From contig NZ_BHXQ01000001.1 of assembly GCF_003990915.1 (NCBI RefSeq), positions 489,402-553,401 on the forward strand: a stretch of 64,000 nucleotides of DNA, given 5' to 3'. Position 1 is the stretch's first letter, and each line of letters opens with the position of its first letter. Under the pieces are notes generated by a model. The model was given only the letters and a program-made list of their open reading frames with translations, did no database searches and had not been told where the DNA came from. Source of the stretch: Chryseotalea sanaruensis (lineage in GTDB: Bacteria; Bacteroidota; Bacteroidia; Cytophagales; Cyclobacteriaceae). The translations under genes were made by a program, and so were the position numbers. Positions 62,867-64,000 of this stretch are shown here, piece by piece.

Positions 62867-63817
62867 ATGCCAACCACATCCTTTGATCCAGTACTGATTG
62901 AGCAATTAAAAAAGCTTCAGGAGAAATACGCTGTTATGGGACAGGACTTATCCAGCTATCTGGATGGTTTGCTGCATTCCGATTATCTCACTTATTGGGA
63001 TTATATACATGTGGATACACTATTGAGTTTACAAAATCCCAAGACCAGTTTTCCAGATGAAGAAGTGTTTATTATGTACCATCAGGTCACTGAATTGTAC
63101 TTTAAAATGATCTTACATGAGATGGGTCAAATAGGTAATAATCAGCAACTTAATGCTACCTTCTTCATGACAAGGATTGATCGCATTATTCGTTACTTCC
63201 GTCAATTGGAAAACTCATTTGATATCATGGTGGATGGCATGGAAAAGGAGCAATTCCTGAAATTCCGGATGTCATTATTACCCGCTAGTGGCTTTCAATC
63301 GGCACAATACAGAATGATCGAAATTGCCTCGACTTCTTTGGTGAATCTATTGGATGACGAAAGCAGAAAACAGGTAAAATCAACTGATACCATTCGCCAG
63401 CAAATGGAAAAAATCTATTGGCGAAGTGGAGCAACTGAATTAGCCTCCGGCAAGAAAACACTTACACTTCAGCAATTTGAAGAGAAATACCTGGATGATT
63501 TTTGCGAACAGGCAGAAAGATGCAAGGATACAAATCTCTTTACTATTTATCAGAAACACTTTGCAACATCTGATGTAGCTGAGGCTATAAAAGATCGTTT
63601 ACGCGAATTGGATGTGTTGGCAAATGTTAAATGGCGTTTGGCGCATCTTCGTTCTGCGGGTCGCTACTTGCAGAAAAGTCCTGAGGATATTAAAGCAACC
63701 GGAGGTACCAATTGGCAGAAGTATTTACCGCCTCGCTTTCAGCGAATCATGTTCTTTCCTGAACTCTGGTCTGAAGAAGAAAAGAGCAATTGGGGTCGTG
63801 CGGCTTTTGAGCAATAG
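62867..63817 (+). CDS. kynA: Tryptophan 2,3-dioxygenase
   Basis: 316 residues. Family hallmarks are YLTYWDYIHVDTLLSLQ, EVFIMYHQVTELYFKMILHEM (containing the substrate-contact His and Arg/Glu region) and FLKFRMSLLPASGFQSAQYRMIEI. The C-terminal part has WRLAHLRSAGRYLQKSPE and FFPELWSEEEKSNWG. It opens the indole ring of tryptophan with heme iron and O2, giving N-formylkynurenine, the first step of the kynurenine route. No other kynurenine genes are in the window. The divergent glutaryl-CoA dehydrogenase-like gene suggests a shared amino-acid breakdown context. Confidence 0.95.
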   Translation: MPTTSFDPVLIEQLKKLQEKYAVMGQDLSSYLDGLLHSDYLTYWDYIHVDTLLSLQNPKTSFPDEEVFIMYHQVTELYFKMILHEMGQIGNNQQLNATFFMTRIDRIIRYFRQLENSFDIMVDGMEKEQFLKFRMSLLPASGFQSAQYRMIEIASTSLVNLLDDESRKQVKSTDTIRQQMEKIYWRSGATELASGKKTLTLQQFEEKYLDDFCEQAERCKDTNLFTIYQKHFATSDVAEAIKDRLRELDVLANVKWRLAHLRSAGRYLQKSPEDIKATGGTNWQKYLPPRFQRIMFFPELWSEEEKSNWGRAAFEQ

Positions 63818-63870
63818 ACATCAATCCGCTATACACTGTTTTTTCGTAAATTGCTCATAATTAGTGTGCT

Positions 63871-64000
63871 ATGCGTTTAATAACTGTCTTCCTGCTATTT
63901 ATTATAACACTTCCACAAAGTGCTGTAGCGCAGCTTTATAATCGCACCAGTTATCACGACCTCGAAAAGCGTCATATAAAGGAATTCTATCAGGTAAAAG
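63871..64000 (+). CDS. Start of an exported protein (cut by right edge)
   Basis: From ATG 63871 the frame stays open to the window end (43 codons). It starts MRLITVFLLFIITLPQSAVAQ, a clear signal peptide with cleavage after VAQ. The mature start is LYNRTSYHDLEKRHIKEFYQVK. The fragment is too short to assign a family. Confidence 0.6.
   Translation, partial: MRLITVFLLFIITLPQSAVAQLYNRTSYHDLEKRHIKEFYQVK

Overview
The window is a 64 kb AT-rich chromosomal segment of a member of the Bacteroidota, most likely a Cytophagales-type bacterium (order inferred, not proven). The evidence is a giant surface protein with a type B type IX secretion (T9SS) sorting domain next to a PorP/SprF partner, families typical of the phylum (DUF5683, DUF5777, DUF6134, DUF6435, TIGR04283-like glycosyltransferase), TAnnTTTG promoter elements, and the gene order parA-parB-DUF5683-dapB-lepB. 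No rRNA, tRNA, CRISPR array, transposase or prophage was seen. The window looks like core chromosome with one very large surface-protein locus.

Layout. 1-4.5 kb: the 5' part of a DUF547 gene, a compact DUF6134/glycosyltransferase/VOC operon, and a YceI plus DUF5777 pair. 4.5-13 kb: a long leftward gene train that looks like a light-controlled carotenoid and DNA-repair island. It holds a CarH/LitR-like B12-binding MerR regulator, an ECF sigma factor, crtI, crtB, idi, a small DUF6435 gene, a photolyase, a DUF2867-type SDR protein and a flavin/2Fe-2S reductase. 13-16.2 kb: an Lhr-like helicase, then a 655-base gene-free stretch with structured DNA/RNA elements, terminators and 29-nt repeats. 16.2-24.3 kb: leftward housekeeping genes pyrG-yidC and parA-parB-DUF5683-dapB-lepB, separated by a 90-bp palindromic repeat and DnaA-box/parS-like sequences.

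24.5-42.4 kb: a 5619-residue repeat protein, probably an adhesin exported by T9SS, followed by a PorP/SprF outer-membrane protein. Its centre has two blocks of very regular repeats: seven units of about 100 residues and twelve of about 104 residues. 42.4-45.3 kb: a second copy of the palindromic repeat, a CCA-adding enzyme with HD domain, and an ECF sigma/putative anti-sigma pair. 45.3-49.9 kb: a five-gene metal-ion ABC importer operon led by a DtxR/MntR-type repressor with a palindromic operator at its promoter. One permease of this importer carries its own C-terminal DtxR-like domain. 49.9-64 kb: mixed genes, including a glycosyltransferase, dapD, DUF3108, a response regulator, mscL, msrB, a PadR/FtsX-type permease pair, a thioesterase, folC, trmB, two unrecognised secreted proteins, a glutaryl-CoA dehydrogenase-like enzyme divergent from tryptophan 2,3-dioxygenase, and the start of a secreted protein at the right edge.

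The most interesting regions are the photoreceptor/carotenoid island with its repeated TTGTTTAA-type sites, the giant two-register repeat protein with an inserted extra domain, the permease fused to a metal-sensor domain, and the possible structured RNA at about 15.8 kb.
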